This document shows, in pieces, positions 24,901 to 39,900 of a stretch of DNA of 64,000 nucleotides. Under the pieces are notes generated by a model. It saw only the letters and a list, made by a program, of their open reading frames with translations. It did no database searches and had not been told where the DNA came from. The first letter of the stretch is position 1; every line of letters starts with the position of its first letter. The stretch is from Pomphorhynchus laevis (taxonomy: Eukaryota > Acanthocephala > Palaeacanthocephala > Echinorhynchida > Pomphorhynchidae), in NCBI GenBank assembly GCA_012934845.2, contig WNNJ02002961.1, forward strand, positions 1 to 64,000. The letters are read 5' to 3'. The translations under genes were made by a program, and so were the position numbers.

Positions 24901-27900
24901 CTTTTTTAATAGCATGTTTGTAGCTTTTTTTAAAATAGCTTAACATGTTTGAAGATGATATTCTGAAATCCCTACTGGACAATAGGGAAGTTTTCACTTA
25001 AATTCGGAAAATGGCGATAAAATATCCACGCCTTGGTAAACCAGCGTGCCGACTGATTTTCTGCTTTTCCACAACATTGATTCGAATCCACATTATGCCA
25101 TATGACACAAATCAAGAATTTATTGATAACAACATTGTCGGATTACTCTTTCAGAGGACCAATTAATACTAAAAACCACTATGATAGAACCAGACATCAA
25201 AAAGCAAAATCAAGTCATTAATTTGAATAAATAGTAAATATTGGCAAAATGAAAAATTGAAAGATTGCATATTCTCGGATTTATAAGCTTGTCGTTTTCT
25301 AAGGATTATTATTCATTTACTTGCTTGCATAAAAGTTCCTACTTCGGTAAAATATTAAAAAATGTTAGCTAACGATTTTCATTCACTGATCATTTATTAC
25401 ATTACCAATAAATTACTAAGATGCCAAGGCCTAAAATGCGTAAAATGATAAACAAATAATTTGTTTAATGCGGTCTCTATGAGGAACGATGAATTGTAAA
25501 GTGACCTTCTTGAACAAAATTATCCACCATACCTTATCTAATCCATATGCTATTTTTGTATTTCCTCGCTCGCCAGGTCTACTACTTTTGAAGTTACGAG
25601 TCTGATATGTTGTGAGCATGTAAGCAATGATCATTTACCGCAAACTCTTGATATTATGTTTTGTTGCCTTGCCATTATACACATCATTGATGTGTGAACG
25701 AACATGTATAAAACCATGTATTGTTTGGCCTATTTCGATTCAAAACTCCCTCATCTCCATTTACGAAAAGCGCTTGCGCGTAAAATCCGAGATCATCTAT
25801 ATAGGCGAAATTTAATCCATTAGGTTTTCATGGTTACGTAAAGGATCGCTTGGTCTATTCAGCGATAGTTGAAGTGCATAAGATTTGTCAAGATAACAGT
25901 CATCAGCTTGCTGTAGCTGTTTTCCTTGACTTTTCTGCCGAATTTGACCGCATTTCCATTCCCTTCGTTATTTCTTCTCTCCGGTCCCTTGGGTTACCAG
26001 CGAGAATTGTTAACAGGGTAGAAATATTGATGTACACCAAACGATACTTTTATGAAGCCGACCCTTATGCACGTCAGTTCTATCCTATTACAGGGGTGCC
26101 TCAAGGCTCTCCACTTTCTCCAATCTTGTATCTTGCTGCCTCCATTGAACTTTACAAACATTTTTAACGTGATTAACATCTGGTGGTTTACACTGATGAT
26201 ACCACAACCCTGTTTTCTGGATGCAGGTGTAAAGATGTAGTCTCGAACATCAGCCGTTTCTTTTTAAGATTAAAAGATCAGTTATCCTCATCCAATCTTA
26301 TTTTAAACTTCAATAAATCGTAGGGGTGCCGTCTTTCATGGGACCCCTGCACCAAAAATAGCTTAAGAGATAATCAATCTCTGCACTCTCCTTCATTTGC
26401 ATCTTCAACCACTCCCTACCTTCACAAGTCGAGTAAAATACCTGAGGTTTACCATTACGGTGAACTGATCAGCGGAGCTGACCTGGATAGACTAATACGT
26501 ATTCTGAAGAGAGCTAGGTGGGTCCTGAAACGGGCTCAGCATCTGTCATTTAATGGAAAAACCCAAGTGCGCCTCTGGGGTACTTGGGCTATCGCGGGTT
26601 TGTATTCTTTTCTAGAGGACGTCCCCCAGAGCAAAGACTAAGGATTATCAAGCTCCTCATCTCGCGATTAGCGAGATGAGAAACTTAATAGCCCGCCTCG
26701 ATTGGAGTCTTCGAGGGGTGAAAGACCCTGTGTGGCTCTGTCGGAAGACGGCGTATTGGATCGGCTAGAATGCTAAGATCCCCATGGAACTGAGGCCGTG
26801 ATTATAGAGAAGAAATATGACGTTAGACTAACCATACATTACTTTCTGTTTTCCTTCGCATGTTTTACTTTTTAAGCCTTTTTAACCGTTGTATTTAGTT
26901 TTATTTAACAAAATCTTTATTATTATGTATTGTTTGTTGAAAAAGCAGCTTTTTGCGTATCTGTTTGTTCATTTCTCAGCATGCCATTTGGCGACAAGGA
27001 GAAAGCGACATTCACGCGTTTACTGGTTCAGCAAAGTGAATTGATGCAGCTGATGGCAAAACGTATAGATGACATTGAGATACTGCAGGAGTAGAGACAA
27101 TGCCATCAAACTAGTAGCATGGAGCAAGATGGAGCTACTTCAGCTTCCAGGGTAACCAGTCGATACATTGCCCCATTTCACAAGTTCGAACCGGAAGATG
27201 AGAAATGGAGTCATTTTAAGCGGCAAGTTGAATTATATTTCCGAACTTGCTCCGTAGAAGCCGATGAAATGAAAAAGACGTGTATAATAGCCTGGATGTC
27301 ACCAAAAGTATTTACACTGGTTACTCGTACCATATCAACTCAATATTTAATGCTCTAACGTATGAGAAAGATTGTGAATCTATTGAATGAGCATTTTTCA
27401 TAGTCAGATCATAAAATATCTGCACAGTTCCGATCTAGTTCAGGTGCTAATTGTAAGTTTTTCAAAACCACGGACACGGATGAAAAGCAAGCACTCTAGG
27501 AACGAATCCGTGACGTAATCGCTTGTTTTGCACCACAAAATCTTGACATTAGTAAAGTTAATGATGATCACCACTAATTATAAAGCGATGACAAAATCAT
27601 CTACTTTAAAGCATCAGATCGAGAATAAACCGGTGATGGCGGGGTTGTATAAGAAATACAAAGACGTGAGATCAAAACTAATGCCAATCAAATCGAAACA
27701 AACTGAAAGTCTACCAAAATTGGAAAGTCGAAGAAGATGCAGGAATTGCGGTTACTTGCATTTGACTAACAATCACTGTAATACAAAGGATATGTCATGC
27801 TACTTTTGTGAATTGAATGGGCATTTCAATCGATGCTGCCGGAAAAAACCGGAAAACCGTTTAATAGTCAAGAGAGTTAAAGACGAGTTAAGTGACATAA

Positions 27901-30900
27901 CCAATAGTGACTGTAAGGTAAGCGCACTATATAGTGTGGAAAGGCTTAAAATGGCTGAGATAAGTGTAGCATTAAACCATTTTGCGGTGATAATGCAGTT
28001 CGATACAGAAACGGCAGTAACGGTCATTCCAATCAAGATTTGGAAATACATCGGGTCACCTCGCTCAAACCAGCCAACAATCTACAATCGTTTGGCGGGA
28101 TCCATATAGACGTTGCCGGGGGAGTGCACGATTGTATGCAAACATTTTGAGCAGACAAGAAGGCTTTAAGCAACGGTTACTGAGCAGGGTAACAAGGCTT
28201 TGTTTGGGTTACTATGGGTGATTGAATTTGGATTGCCAGTGCCGGCACATATCGTGGAAGCTTTTGCAGGAAGAGAATCAAACTCGGATGCGAGATTAAA
28301 TCGACTAGTGACAGAGTTCAAAAAAGTATTTAAAAAATATCAAACTACTAGGCAAACCTACACATAGCGAAAGAGTTGAATCTAATCAGATGGTCAGTAA
28401 GGAGGATTCCTTTGGCATTGAAAGATAATGTCAAGCCGAGATTGATATAATGGTTATCGAAGGAATACTTGATACTGAGACCGTTGGGAAACTTGAGCGA
28501 CTCACAAACTTTTACACCTAGTATCTTTACTTCTCGAGTGCTTTCATCGATAAAGAAGCGTTGGCAGTTGTGCATCGTGTAGAACGTTTCCACCTGTATT
28601 TGTATGGTCGCAAATTCACAATATGGATTGATCACAAACCACTAATTAGCATTTTCGGAAGGAACCGAAATTTGGGTCGGATGACGAATAGCCGCATGAC
28701 CAGATGGGCATTATTTTTGTGCGACAACCAGTACGACATCAAATACATTAGATTAGAGAACAAATTCATGCTGATGCATTATCAAGACTTCCAAATATGT
28801 CTGAGCCAATTTACGAAGAGTACGATGTCATTAAGCAGATTCAAATGATGAAGGCCGAATGCATAGAAGTGTCGGTAAAATCAATTAGAGAAGAAACAAT
28901 AAAATACGTCCAGCTTCAGCAAATTAGAAAGTTCTTAATATCAGGATGGCCTATAGGGCAAACATGGCCGAATTATGTACTGTCACTGCCTACAGGTGCG
29001 TAACATATAATTTTATTTAATTTTAATGCCAATTGATAAGCAAAAAATAAATTTTATTTAAAATTACAGAAGCCTATTAACAAATAAAGTGAATAGGGGT
29101 AGAGCATTGTTTTAAATTTATAATCTTATTATTTGTGTAATAATATTATTTGAAATAAGATTATATTATTATAATATTATATTATAATATTATAATATAA
29201 TATTATAATATATTATAATATTATAGATTATATATAATATAGATTATATATAAATTATATTATTATTGATTATATTATAATATTATAATATATTATAATA
29301 TTATAAATTATTGAATGAACAATTGCATACACGAGCGAGTATCATCATTTGGTCGGCTTCATCAATTATCCTCGTGTGAATTCTATAATCCTAGATGTAG
29401 CACTGTGACTACAATCAGCGTAGGTGGACCTCATTAGCAGTGAGCCTACGCCTACCTTCCGTGTTTCGGTCCTTTAATTATCTGCTGAAATTTTCCACTG
29501 CTGCCTTTCTGTAAAAACAAACGATACAGTTTGTATGGAAAACATTTTCACTTGTGCAAACTGTACGTTGTATCCGTCTTTTGAAACCAAAAGACGGACA
29601 TAGCACTACAGTTGACGGAAACAACCGACAATCTGTCTTTTGAATTTTCTTTGACAGGAAACCGGAATCTGCCAGGTAAATTGAATGAAAAATTGCATAT
29701 ACGAGCGAGTATCATCTTTTGGTCGGCTTCATAAATTATCCTCGTGTGAATTCTATAATCCTAGATGCAGCACTGTGACTACAATCAGCGTAGGTAGACC
29801 TCATCAGCAGTGAGCCTACGCCTACCTTTCATGTTTCGGTCCTTTAATTATCTGCTGAAATTTTCCTCTGCTGCCTTTCTGTAAAAACAAACGATACAGT
29901 TTGTATGGAAAACATTTCCACTTGTGCAAACTGTACGTTGTATCCGTCTTTTGAAACCAAAAGACGGAAATAGCACTACAGTTGACGGAAACAACCGACA
30001 ATCTGTCTTTTGAATTTTCTTTGACAGGAAACCAGAATCTGCCAGGTAAATTGAATGAACAATTGCATACACGAGCGAGTATCATCTTTTGGTCGGCTTC
30101 ATCAATTATCCTCGTGTAAATTCTTTAATCCTAGATGCAGAACTGTACACTACAATCGGCGTAGGTGGACCTCATCAGCAGTGAGCCTACGCCTACCTTC
30201 CGTGTTTCGGTCCTTTAATTATCTGCTGAAATTTTCCTCTGCTGCCTTTCTGTAAAAACAAACGATACAGTTTGTAAGGAAAACATTTCCACTTGTGCAA
30301 ACTGTACGTTGTATCCGTCTTTTGTAACAAAAAGACGGAGATAGCACTACAGTTGCCGGAAACAACCGACAATCTGTCTTTTGAATTTTCTTGACAGGAA
30401 ACCGGAATCTGCCAGGTAAATAGAATGAATAATTGCATACACGAGCGAGTATCATCATTTGATCGGCTTCATAAATTATCCTCGTGTGAATTCTTTAATC
30501 CTAGATGCAGCACTGTACACTTTAATATATTATATTATAATATATTTTAATATATTATATTATTTGTATAAGATAATATGTAATCTTATTTTTTGTGTTT
30601 ATTTGTAATTTAATCCTTTTTTCTTTTCTTTTGTTGTTGTATATTGTGTATATATTTCGTTTGTTATTTTTACTTAACTGACGTAGTGTACGTTAATGTA
30701 CATTTCTCGCTACGAATATACAACATGAGGAATTGCGGCCCATCGTAATAAAACTACAGCGCTGCATGGGGAGTGTTAATATATAGCCACTATCCCAAAA
30801 TTTGTGTTCAGTCTGACGATAGTAACAGTTAGTTACTAAAAATTTGCTGTGAAAACTTGTTTAAATACGAATTTTTGTCTGGGATCATTATATTTAAAAT

Positions 30901-33900
30901 ATCGATGTGATTATTTATTAATCATTATAATACATATTGACTTTAAAAATTTTAACTATAATTGTTTTTCTTGCTTTTAAAGTCCTTGCGAAATTAAAAA
31001 GATAAGTTAAATAAATTAAAAAGATACGTAGCTATATCTTATAGCTTTGCCAGCCATAAGATATTATAGCTGGCAAAAATATCGATGGGATTATTTACAG
31101 AAATATGTAATATATTTACATTTTGAAAACATTAATATTGATACCAAATGCATAATTAAGTAAATGTATGATAACATAAATTGTGATAAAATAAATGCTT
31201 TGACAACATCAATATTGATAAAAAATATGCTTTAACAGCATAAATATTAAATAATAATAGGGATTTTGTTAACAACTATATTACCACTAATAAGTTTTAA
31301 AACGAAAAACATGTAGATAAAACGGAAAACAAAGTCAGTTTAGTCTTGAATAGAGTCTTCATTGTGTCACGGCCTCAGGTCCACAGGGATCTGAGTCTTC
31401 CAGCCAATCCAACATAAATATTGATAAGGTATGCTTATTATGGTAAATGTTTAAATACATAAATATGTCATCAAATATTAATCTAATCGTGCATTTGTTA
31501 TCAATATTTATATTGTCATAGCATTTTTTATCAATATTTATATTGTCAAAGCATTTATTTTATCACCATTTATGTTATCACTATTCATGTTATTAATATT
31601 TATGTATTTAAGCATTTACCATATCAAGCATATCTTATCAATATTTATGTTGGATTGGCTGGAAGACTCAGATCTCTGTGGACCTGAGGCCGTGACACAA
31701 TGAAGAATTGATATGGTAAATGCTTAAATACATAAATATTAATAACATAAATAGTGATAACATAAATGGTGATAAAATAAATGCTTTGACAATATAAATA
31801 TTGATAAAAAATGCTATGACAATATAAATATTGATAACAAATGCACGATTAGATTAATATTTGATGACATAAATTGTGATAACATAAATGCTTTGACAAT
31901 ATAAATATTGATAAAACTAATGATTTTACAACATGAATATTGATAAGATATGCTGGATAAGGTAATTGTTAAAAAACATAAATATCTTATGAAATAATAA
32001 AATATTTATTATATTTACATTTTATAAATACCTACATTTAAGAATCAGTTACAAATTTAGTTAATCTGATATGATTATATTGAATACTAAGTTTCTTGCT
32101 ATTGTTATAGAGAAAATTAAATTAGAGTTAATTTTGTTACAAACTTACATCTCTAAAATATTAATTCTAATTGATATATGACCTTGTTAAATACTTGTAA
32201 AAATAAATAGTTAGTGCATTCGATAACGAAAAATTTACATTTATTATACCTTTAATATTTCTAATTTCGTAAAAATAGTATTGATTAACAAATGCTATAA
32301 AATTCGCTAATATTATAATCTTTAATATTATAATATTTAATATTATAATCTTTATAATTTGGCTTATATTTCTATTAATTTCCAAATAGTTGAGAACCCC
32401 AAGTATATCATAAATTTTGTAACTTTTAAGCATTTCAATGTTATTCCCCGGCTATCGCATTGAATACGAACAGTACATTGAATTACGACTGTTATTCATT
32501 GGCATTTTTTATACCAACATTTGCAATGATCTTAGCAACAGGTGAAATAAATGGTGAGTCATTATAAAAGTGTAATATAAACTTTTTAGCAATATTTATT
32601 GCTGGATCACGATTTTACAAAAAGATTCCGCCGCATGGAAGTTTAATTTTAAGATTCGTAAAAGCTCTATTTGTAAGTTAAAACTTTAATCGTAAGTTTA
32701 TATGACCAGCATTTTTTAATTTTGTAAACATTGATCTGGGATTTAATACTTTGTTCCATAAATTTCTATGTTTGGATTAATCATCTCGCTCGAAATGAAA
32801 TTGTCACTATTTTGATATATCGAGCAATAGTTTTGACGTGTCGCAATGAAAGGTTGTCAATTGCAATTGTCTTTTTGTGATCGAACTTGACTACAAATAT
32901 CATATTAAATTAGAACACCGCTATATAAGGCTCATGTATTTACGATGTTACTATAATTTTTGTAGAATATCGTTCTAAATTAATTAGTGGAGAGTGTGAA
33001 GTAAAATCATTTTTTACTTCATTCTCTCCACTAAACAATATATTTATAATATTATTATAAAAAGTGGCCTTTAACTTCATTTCTAATGTATATCATTAGG
33101 CTAAACTTATAATTTTTAAAAATACAAAAGTTTTGTGATTAAGAAAAAATAGACCTGCACATAAAAATGGTATCTGAATTTTTGATGACACTACGCGTTG
33201 CTATCATCCTATCTATAAGATAACAGTATTGGTGGACCTAATCAGCTACTGATCCAATACCTCCGTTTTACTTTCGGTACTTTTAATCTTGGCTGACAAT
33301 CACTCGACTCATATAATAATATTATAAATAACAACAAATAATATAATAAATACTATTAATGTCGTAATCCAATAATGATTCGTCAATTTGAGAGCTTTAC
33401 AGACTGTTGAAAGCTTTACGTTGTCTAAGGGACTCTGATCTCTATGCTAAAGAAGAATTTTTCAAATTGTCTATTTGAAAAATGCCATTTGTCAAATAGA
33501 CAAATGGCATTTTTCAAATAGACGTGCCATTTGTCTATTTTCCAATAGACAAATGGCACGCACATTTTCAGTTAATGCTTTCACACACCCTGTTGGTAAC
33601 TTCACATTCTAGTCGTATTGTAGCTAACCTTAAACTAGGAAATATTGAATTTATCAATATGGATTTCAATAGGATTGAGTTGTGTGTTGCATGGGGAAAT
33701 ATAGCGGATCGTAAGGTAATAGGATTTGATTCAATATATCGTGAACATATAACATCTTTTGTTGATATGATCAACGATATTTTGTACATAGGTTTTAATC
33801 CTATTCTTTATGGTTTTCCCATTGTATCATCTTGGCGATTCGCGTTTCTACATGCAAGTTTAAAGGAAAATGTGGTCCTTGTGATGTGAATTCGTACTGA

Positions 33901-36900
33901 GGAATCGCTATACTAAGTAAAGCGTATAAATGATTCTCTTCTCTGATTACTATTCTTATATTTGACGAGTTTAATTTTTCGGAGTCTTCATTCAAAATCG
34001 TGGTGTACTGCAATGCGATCCGATAAGCCTTCAGCTTTTTAGTCTTTTAATCTCAGATTTGCCGGCTATAATAGAGGAAACGAACGTTAAATTTATCTTG
34101 TATCCAGATAATCTAGTAATTTTCTTATGTGATCGAATCAACTTGCAGAGATTTATAGACAAGCTACACCAATACTGTGATCATAACAATTTAGATGTCA
34201 ATGTCAAAAACAAAAGTTGTCAAATTTCAAATGGGTGGTAGACTTGCAAAAGCATATGTACTCCTTTATAATATCAAAAAAATTGAAGCTATTAGTTGAT
34301 TTTTTATATTGGGTTCAATGTGACATCGCGAGGGTCCTTCTAGCACCATTACGAACAAATCTAGTGCAAAATAGCACAACACTTGCATAAAATTTCACTT
34401 CTAAAAGAAACATCTTTCGCCACAGCATTAAAGTATTTTATAAAAATGTTTGCTCCAATTGTAACTTATCGCTTGAATGTATTCTGGCCGAACCTCATAA
34501 AAAGTAATTTGACTGCATCCTGTAACACTTAACATCAAGTATGGCACTCATGTCACATGTTGTCGATACTTGTTTAAATACCACATCATCATGCAAAGGC
34601 CGTAAATGAAGTTCGACAGAAATTGAGCATGTCACATGTGTGAGCTTCTCAGCAAGATAATCTAGAATGACATTATGTTTAATAGTTGTAAGCCACGTAC
34701 TTGGCAGGCTAATGAGTGACAAATCTCGAATGGTTGACCACACGTGCAATGGGCTGGCTGATAAGGAGGTTGCCATCCATATCATGTTGCAAGGGCATCC
34801 TGAAACTGTCGTTCTCCAAAGTAACGATTGAGATCATCAATCGGTTTGTAAATAACCATGTGAAAGCACCCGAAATGGTTACATATGCGATACACGATGT
34901 CGTGTTTGTATTAGTGGCTTGCACACTTTGCAACCCGCATCTCCAAATTTGAGTTTTTACACCCTTGATATACATGGCAATCCGAGCTTGGGTAATATTT
35001 AATTCATCACCAATCATATCATCCAATAAAGGTTGACACATGCTGAGGAAATGCTCGAGTATGAGTTCGTGATAACTACTGGGATCACGAACTCAGTTAA
35101 CTCGAGATTTTCAGTTAACTCGGCGTCAAGTAAATATCCAAACATAGCTGGTAAGAGTTGACCCTGTAATACATCCACAAGTTTGGAATGTTAACCGGGT
35201 GAAGATTGGCATGCCCTCTGAGGAAGAGTCCACTTGTATTAAATGACCTGGATCCAAGCAGAATATGCCACATGTGGGTCTTCAAGTGCAACCTCTATAA
35301 GATTGATAGCCATTTGAGTCCAACGCTTTACCTTGTTGCATACAAATTCATCAGCAAAAGATTGCTTCCCGATTGCAGTTCCAAGATTTTATGTTTTATG
35401 TTAATATGCCCAAATGCAAATCATCAAGAATTTTCGTATTCAAAACCGATTGATTGTGCACCAATATACTAAATTTATGCTCATTCACGAATAATTCAAT
35501 GTCGGGACCAACTTAATTGACAAATTTCTACCCTAGCAAAATGTCATAAAATTTTCGACATTTTCCGTCATCCGCATACCGTCTGTACATAACGTTCGGT
35601 ACAGCGATCTGTAGTCTCCTTATCAACGGCAGTGAGGCTGTCGCATATGTGATCATGACTAGAGGATCACTCTGTGTGAAACCCTCTCTAGAATACTTGG
35701 TATCATCATCTATGCATAGCAAAAATAGATTCATGTACATATTCCGCAAGGCAGTCAACATTGATGGGCGCACGTTATCAATATTCACGGGGGCGAGCTT
35801 TCGATTTATACAAAAATGCGTTTGTGGCCTTAATCTATAGGATCCCGAATTCTGCATTCTGCTCATAGGCTCGAGCAATAGAGTGCACAGCAGCTTCTAC
35901 TCCGCAACGTTGACCTGCACATAGTTGCTGACAAAGCGATACAGCCTTAATATCTCGCTTAATACGATACGATATTACTTTCCTTTTTATCCGGCCCGGA
36001 ACCTTATTTATTCCAATTGGTCTGATCCCCGGGTGCTTATCTAGTAAAATAAGTCAATTAGCTATTAGTGCGTCGACTGCATTTGGCGGTAATTCTTTGG
36101 TTGCAATTAATATAGTTAATTTTGCTAGACTAGCTGCAAGCTTCGACGAGCTTCGTCCAAATAATTCAAGCATTGAATACCAGTGTGATGCGTTTAAGTC
36201 AGACGGCCCTGCTGATTCGTTTGTTTGAGGAGCATCATCGATAATATCAGTAATGTTGATGCCCTCAAAGCGAACAGAATCATGCTTCATCATTTCCAGT
36301 AGTAAGTATGCTAGTAAAGCTTCTGAGTTCACATCGACTGGTTCTAGATGTAAATGCTCAATTATATTTCTTACAATTTGTTCCTCAACCATATCATCCA
36401 TGACCAGGATTCGACTCTGTTTTGTGCAGTGTTCAAGTAACTACATGGCCGAATTTGTTTTGCCCATGCGAATCAATCTTGAAAATTGTTGTAGCAACCT
36501 ACTGTTGGAGATGTCTCGACGAATACGTTCTTTCCGAAGAAGGCATGCTTCCGATAATAGCTCAAGAATTGATTTGGGTTTCCAGAGTTCAAGTAGACGC
36601 TCGATTTTATTCTAACAAACCATGTTTTGAAGTGTGTACGTTGTAACTAACACAAGCTGACATAGTACTTCCGTCGACTACAAACTGATGAACATTGTCT
36701 CAAGGCAATGTAAGTGACGTTCCTTCAATGTAAAGATCAGCTAGTGATTTTATGAATTGGTTTGCAATATTACATTTGAGCAGCCAGTACAGGTTTGGTT
36801 GCCACTTGATGACCTCAACGAAAACCAAACAAACCAAGTTATCGGAATTGAACAATTGCATTTGTGGGTCACAACCGAACTATGTGGAAGATGAACAATC

Positions 36901-39900
36901 CTTGCCTCATAGTGTTGAATGGGTAAAATTTGCCTGCTGAATAGAGTCGGGTGATCGAGTGGTCAGCACAATAAATCGATTCAAACAGTTCAGAGCCAGA
37001 TAATCAATAGAGCATTTACCGTCTTTAGCATATTTGCATCTTTTGCGCTTTGTAGCGCAGCCGAGCTGGCACAATATATCGGAACCGATCGTGGCTTTCC
37101 TTTCGGCATTGCTTGTGAGGAAATACTGATGTATATTGAGTCAGTGTCTTTGTATCCTGGGATTATTTATTGCTCAATGTAATATAGTGTAGGATATAAA
37201 TTGTAATTAGTGGAATTATCCTTGATTTGTAATTTTGTAAGTACGATTCTTTTTACCGGTATTTAGTGTTTGTTCAAGCTGTTAAATTTTTTGTTCTCAT
37301 TTGGCATGTATAGGGAGCGTGTAATTAGTCTTAGTTGATTTGCATAATATATCTCTTGTATACTTTATTGTAATCAGATGTTAATTGCTATTTCAGAGAT
37401 AATTAAGGTATGTTTCCAATTGTGTATTTAAGCAGTTAATTTTTGTTGTTTGTAATAAGTTAATTGTTATTATAGATGTTTAAGCTCCATTATTTATGGA
37501 TTGCTCCAAGTATTTGATTGTATGTATAATTGATCTGACTTTTTTACGTCATAATACATTTACAGTAATATTTTCGCATCAATAGTAATATTAACATTAA
37601 TATTTATATTTTTGCATCAATAGTAATATTATTAATTACATTATATAACAAATATATAATGTTTAAATATCAGTATCCTGTGGTAAAAGAGCGATTGTAA
37701 ATAATAATTATAATTTATTATTTTATCAAATAAAATAATAAATTATTTTATTATTGCAGATAAGTTGTTAATCCTCTTCATGGAGTTGAAGTCGATAAAT
37801 CCAAAAGTTTCTTCTAATAATTTGTCTGTTTTGAATATTAATATTTAATATACGATATTTAATGTGAATGTTTTGTATAATTGATAGTATGCAGAAAAAA
37901 AGAAATGCACGAGGAAGAATACGGATCCGAAGCATGCAAGTATATTTATGTACGCTTCCGATAAATACGATGTAATTACGGAGCTTTTTTATTCTCTATA
38001 ATTGTAATTATATTCAAAGGAAGAAGAACTCGGTCATTTCCAAATTGTAATCTCTATCATAAAGTTATTTTTTCCGTTATGTTTCTTTTGGACTTTGTAC
38101 GATCAAACTGGATCATCATGGATACTACAGGGTAAAGAGATGAATCGACAAATCGTAAGTAATAAGATTTTCGCAATCGAGAATGTGACTTCTTTATAAA
38201 AAGGCGTTTATGTCGTGAGATGATAAAGTGGGCCCACAAAATTATCAGGCGCGAATCTGTGTATTCGGTTTAAGGTAGCGAGGTTTCCGTCTTATCTTTT
38301 TTACTTTTTACATAGTGAGATGGTTTAGTGGTTAGTATCATATTTTTCTATCAGAAAGATACATCTCAATGCTGCTTCTCACAAATATGAAATGAGAGCA
38401 ACAGTGAGACAATAAATGCATTATAAATCCATCATTATGAACTAATTGTTCACATGCATTCACAAATACGATTAGTCGTGAAAGAGTTAAAAAATTAATC
38501 AATTTATAAAAAAGCTATGGAAACATTTTAATAAAAATTTTTAATGACACTTCACGTTGCTTTAATCCTATCTACACGCTAGCATCAGTACGCTACATTT
38601 CAGTATTGGTTGACATCATCAGCTACTGATCCAATACTTACGTTTCGTGGTTCTGTCCATTTAATGTTGGCTGACGATTACTCAACTCGTCTGCTTTATT
38701 GAAAATTTTATTAAATGAAAGACTTTCGTCTTACATTTTGCAAATATTATTGAAATATTTATGATTTTAAATTAAATCAGCTTTGGCGGGGGAATATTCT
38801 ATCTTTAATTTGAAAACATGCAAAGATTTACGATTAATTGCTATTATCAAACTAGTCATTTATAGTTTGTTTCCTAATTTAAATTAATTTAATTATGCAG
38901 TCATTCTTACCATTGATTTTTTAAATCCTATCTATAAGGCAACAGCAGTACGCTACATTTCAGTATTTGTAAACGTCACCTACTTATCTAATACCATGTT
39001 TCACATTTCGGTTCTTTTAATATTGGCTGACGATAACTCGAATCGTCCGCTTTATTGACAATTAGATAAATAAAATACTTACATTTTGCAAAATTAATTG
39101 AAATCATTTATGATTTAAAATTAAATCAGCATTGGTAGGGGAAGGCTGTACCTCCAATTTGAAAACCTACCTTTTTTGCAATTAATTACTATTATCAAAC
39201 AAGTCATCGATAGTTTGCTTCCTAATTTTAAGTTCATTTAATTGTGAAGTCATTGTTACGATTGAAATGTTTGATGACACTACACACTGATTTAAGCTAA
39301 CATCAGTACACTCCATTTAAGTATTGGTGGACATAATAATATGCCTATTATTCAATACATTCTGTATTATTCAATATAGAATAAGAGGCCTATCAAACTA
39401 GTAAAACAATATAAAATAATAAATACAAAACAATATCCAAAAATGTTTTAAATAAAAAATTCAAATATAAACATTTTTAAAAGAACTTTGAAAGATTTTC
39501 TAAAAGTCATCAACATTTGTATCATATTCAAAACCAAACAAATAATTCTATTAGCTGATTTTATTTAAAAATTCTTTAATCATATGTTCAAAAATATATT
39601 CTTGAAAACAAATATGTTTTTAAAAACATTGTAAATTTTATTTTAAATTGAAAGGGTTCATTATCAATTACTCCTGATATGATGCAATGCCTTAATCCTC
39701 TACTGGTCATGATAATGGTACCTTTGTTTGAATCGTGTCTTTATCCCTTACTTGCAAAACGCAATATAATGACAAGGTAATGTATGTATTGTATAGCAAA
39801 TTTTCTATTATTGGTATCTATTTCATCGAAAATTGTCCTTGTTAACTACCAATTATTAACTCATATTGTTTATTAAATATAAATATAAGAATTTATAACA

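Larger units (their letters stand above)
29311..30525 (-). repeat. Family C tandem array, 370-bp units
   Basis: Units begin at ATTGAATGAACAATTGCAT at 29,311, 29,681, 30,051 and 30,421, an exact 370-base period with about 3.3 copies and few differences. Each full unit holds one hammerhead-like core on the minus strand. Protein-like frames inside ([12 protein letters not shown] and similar) simply repeat with the array and have no recognised domain. Confidence 0.9.

Noticed and set aside
30137-30216. Classic-order hammerhead in family C
   Set aside because: The position of GAAA reads GAUU in that order, so the conserved catalytic box is missing; the intact GAAAC lies on the other side.
29822-30458. 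Recurring frames with [21 protein letters not shown]
   Set aside because: They repeat exactly with the 370-bp array, on one strand or the other, and have no domain or codon signal beyond the array itself.
29311-30525. CRISPR array
   Set aside because: Unit length of 370 bases with no repeat/spacer structure, in an animal intron.
32541-32556. Alternative donor GTGAGT for transporter exon 6
   Set aside because: It is in phase but adds four residues where family members show no insertion; kept only as a possible variant.
38317-38382. Functional tRNA gene
   Set aside because: No proper T arm and no clear anticodon arm, despite a good D arm and six-pair end match.
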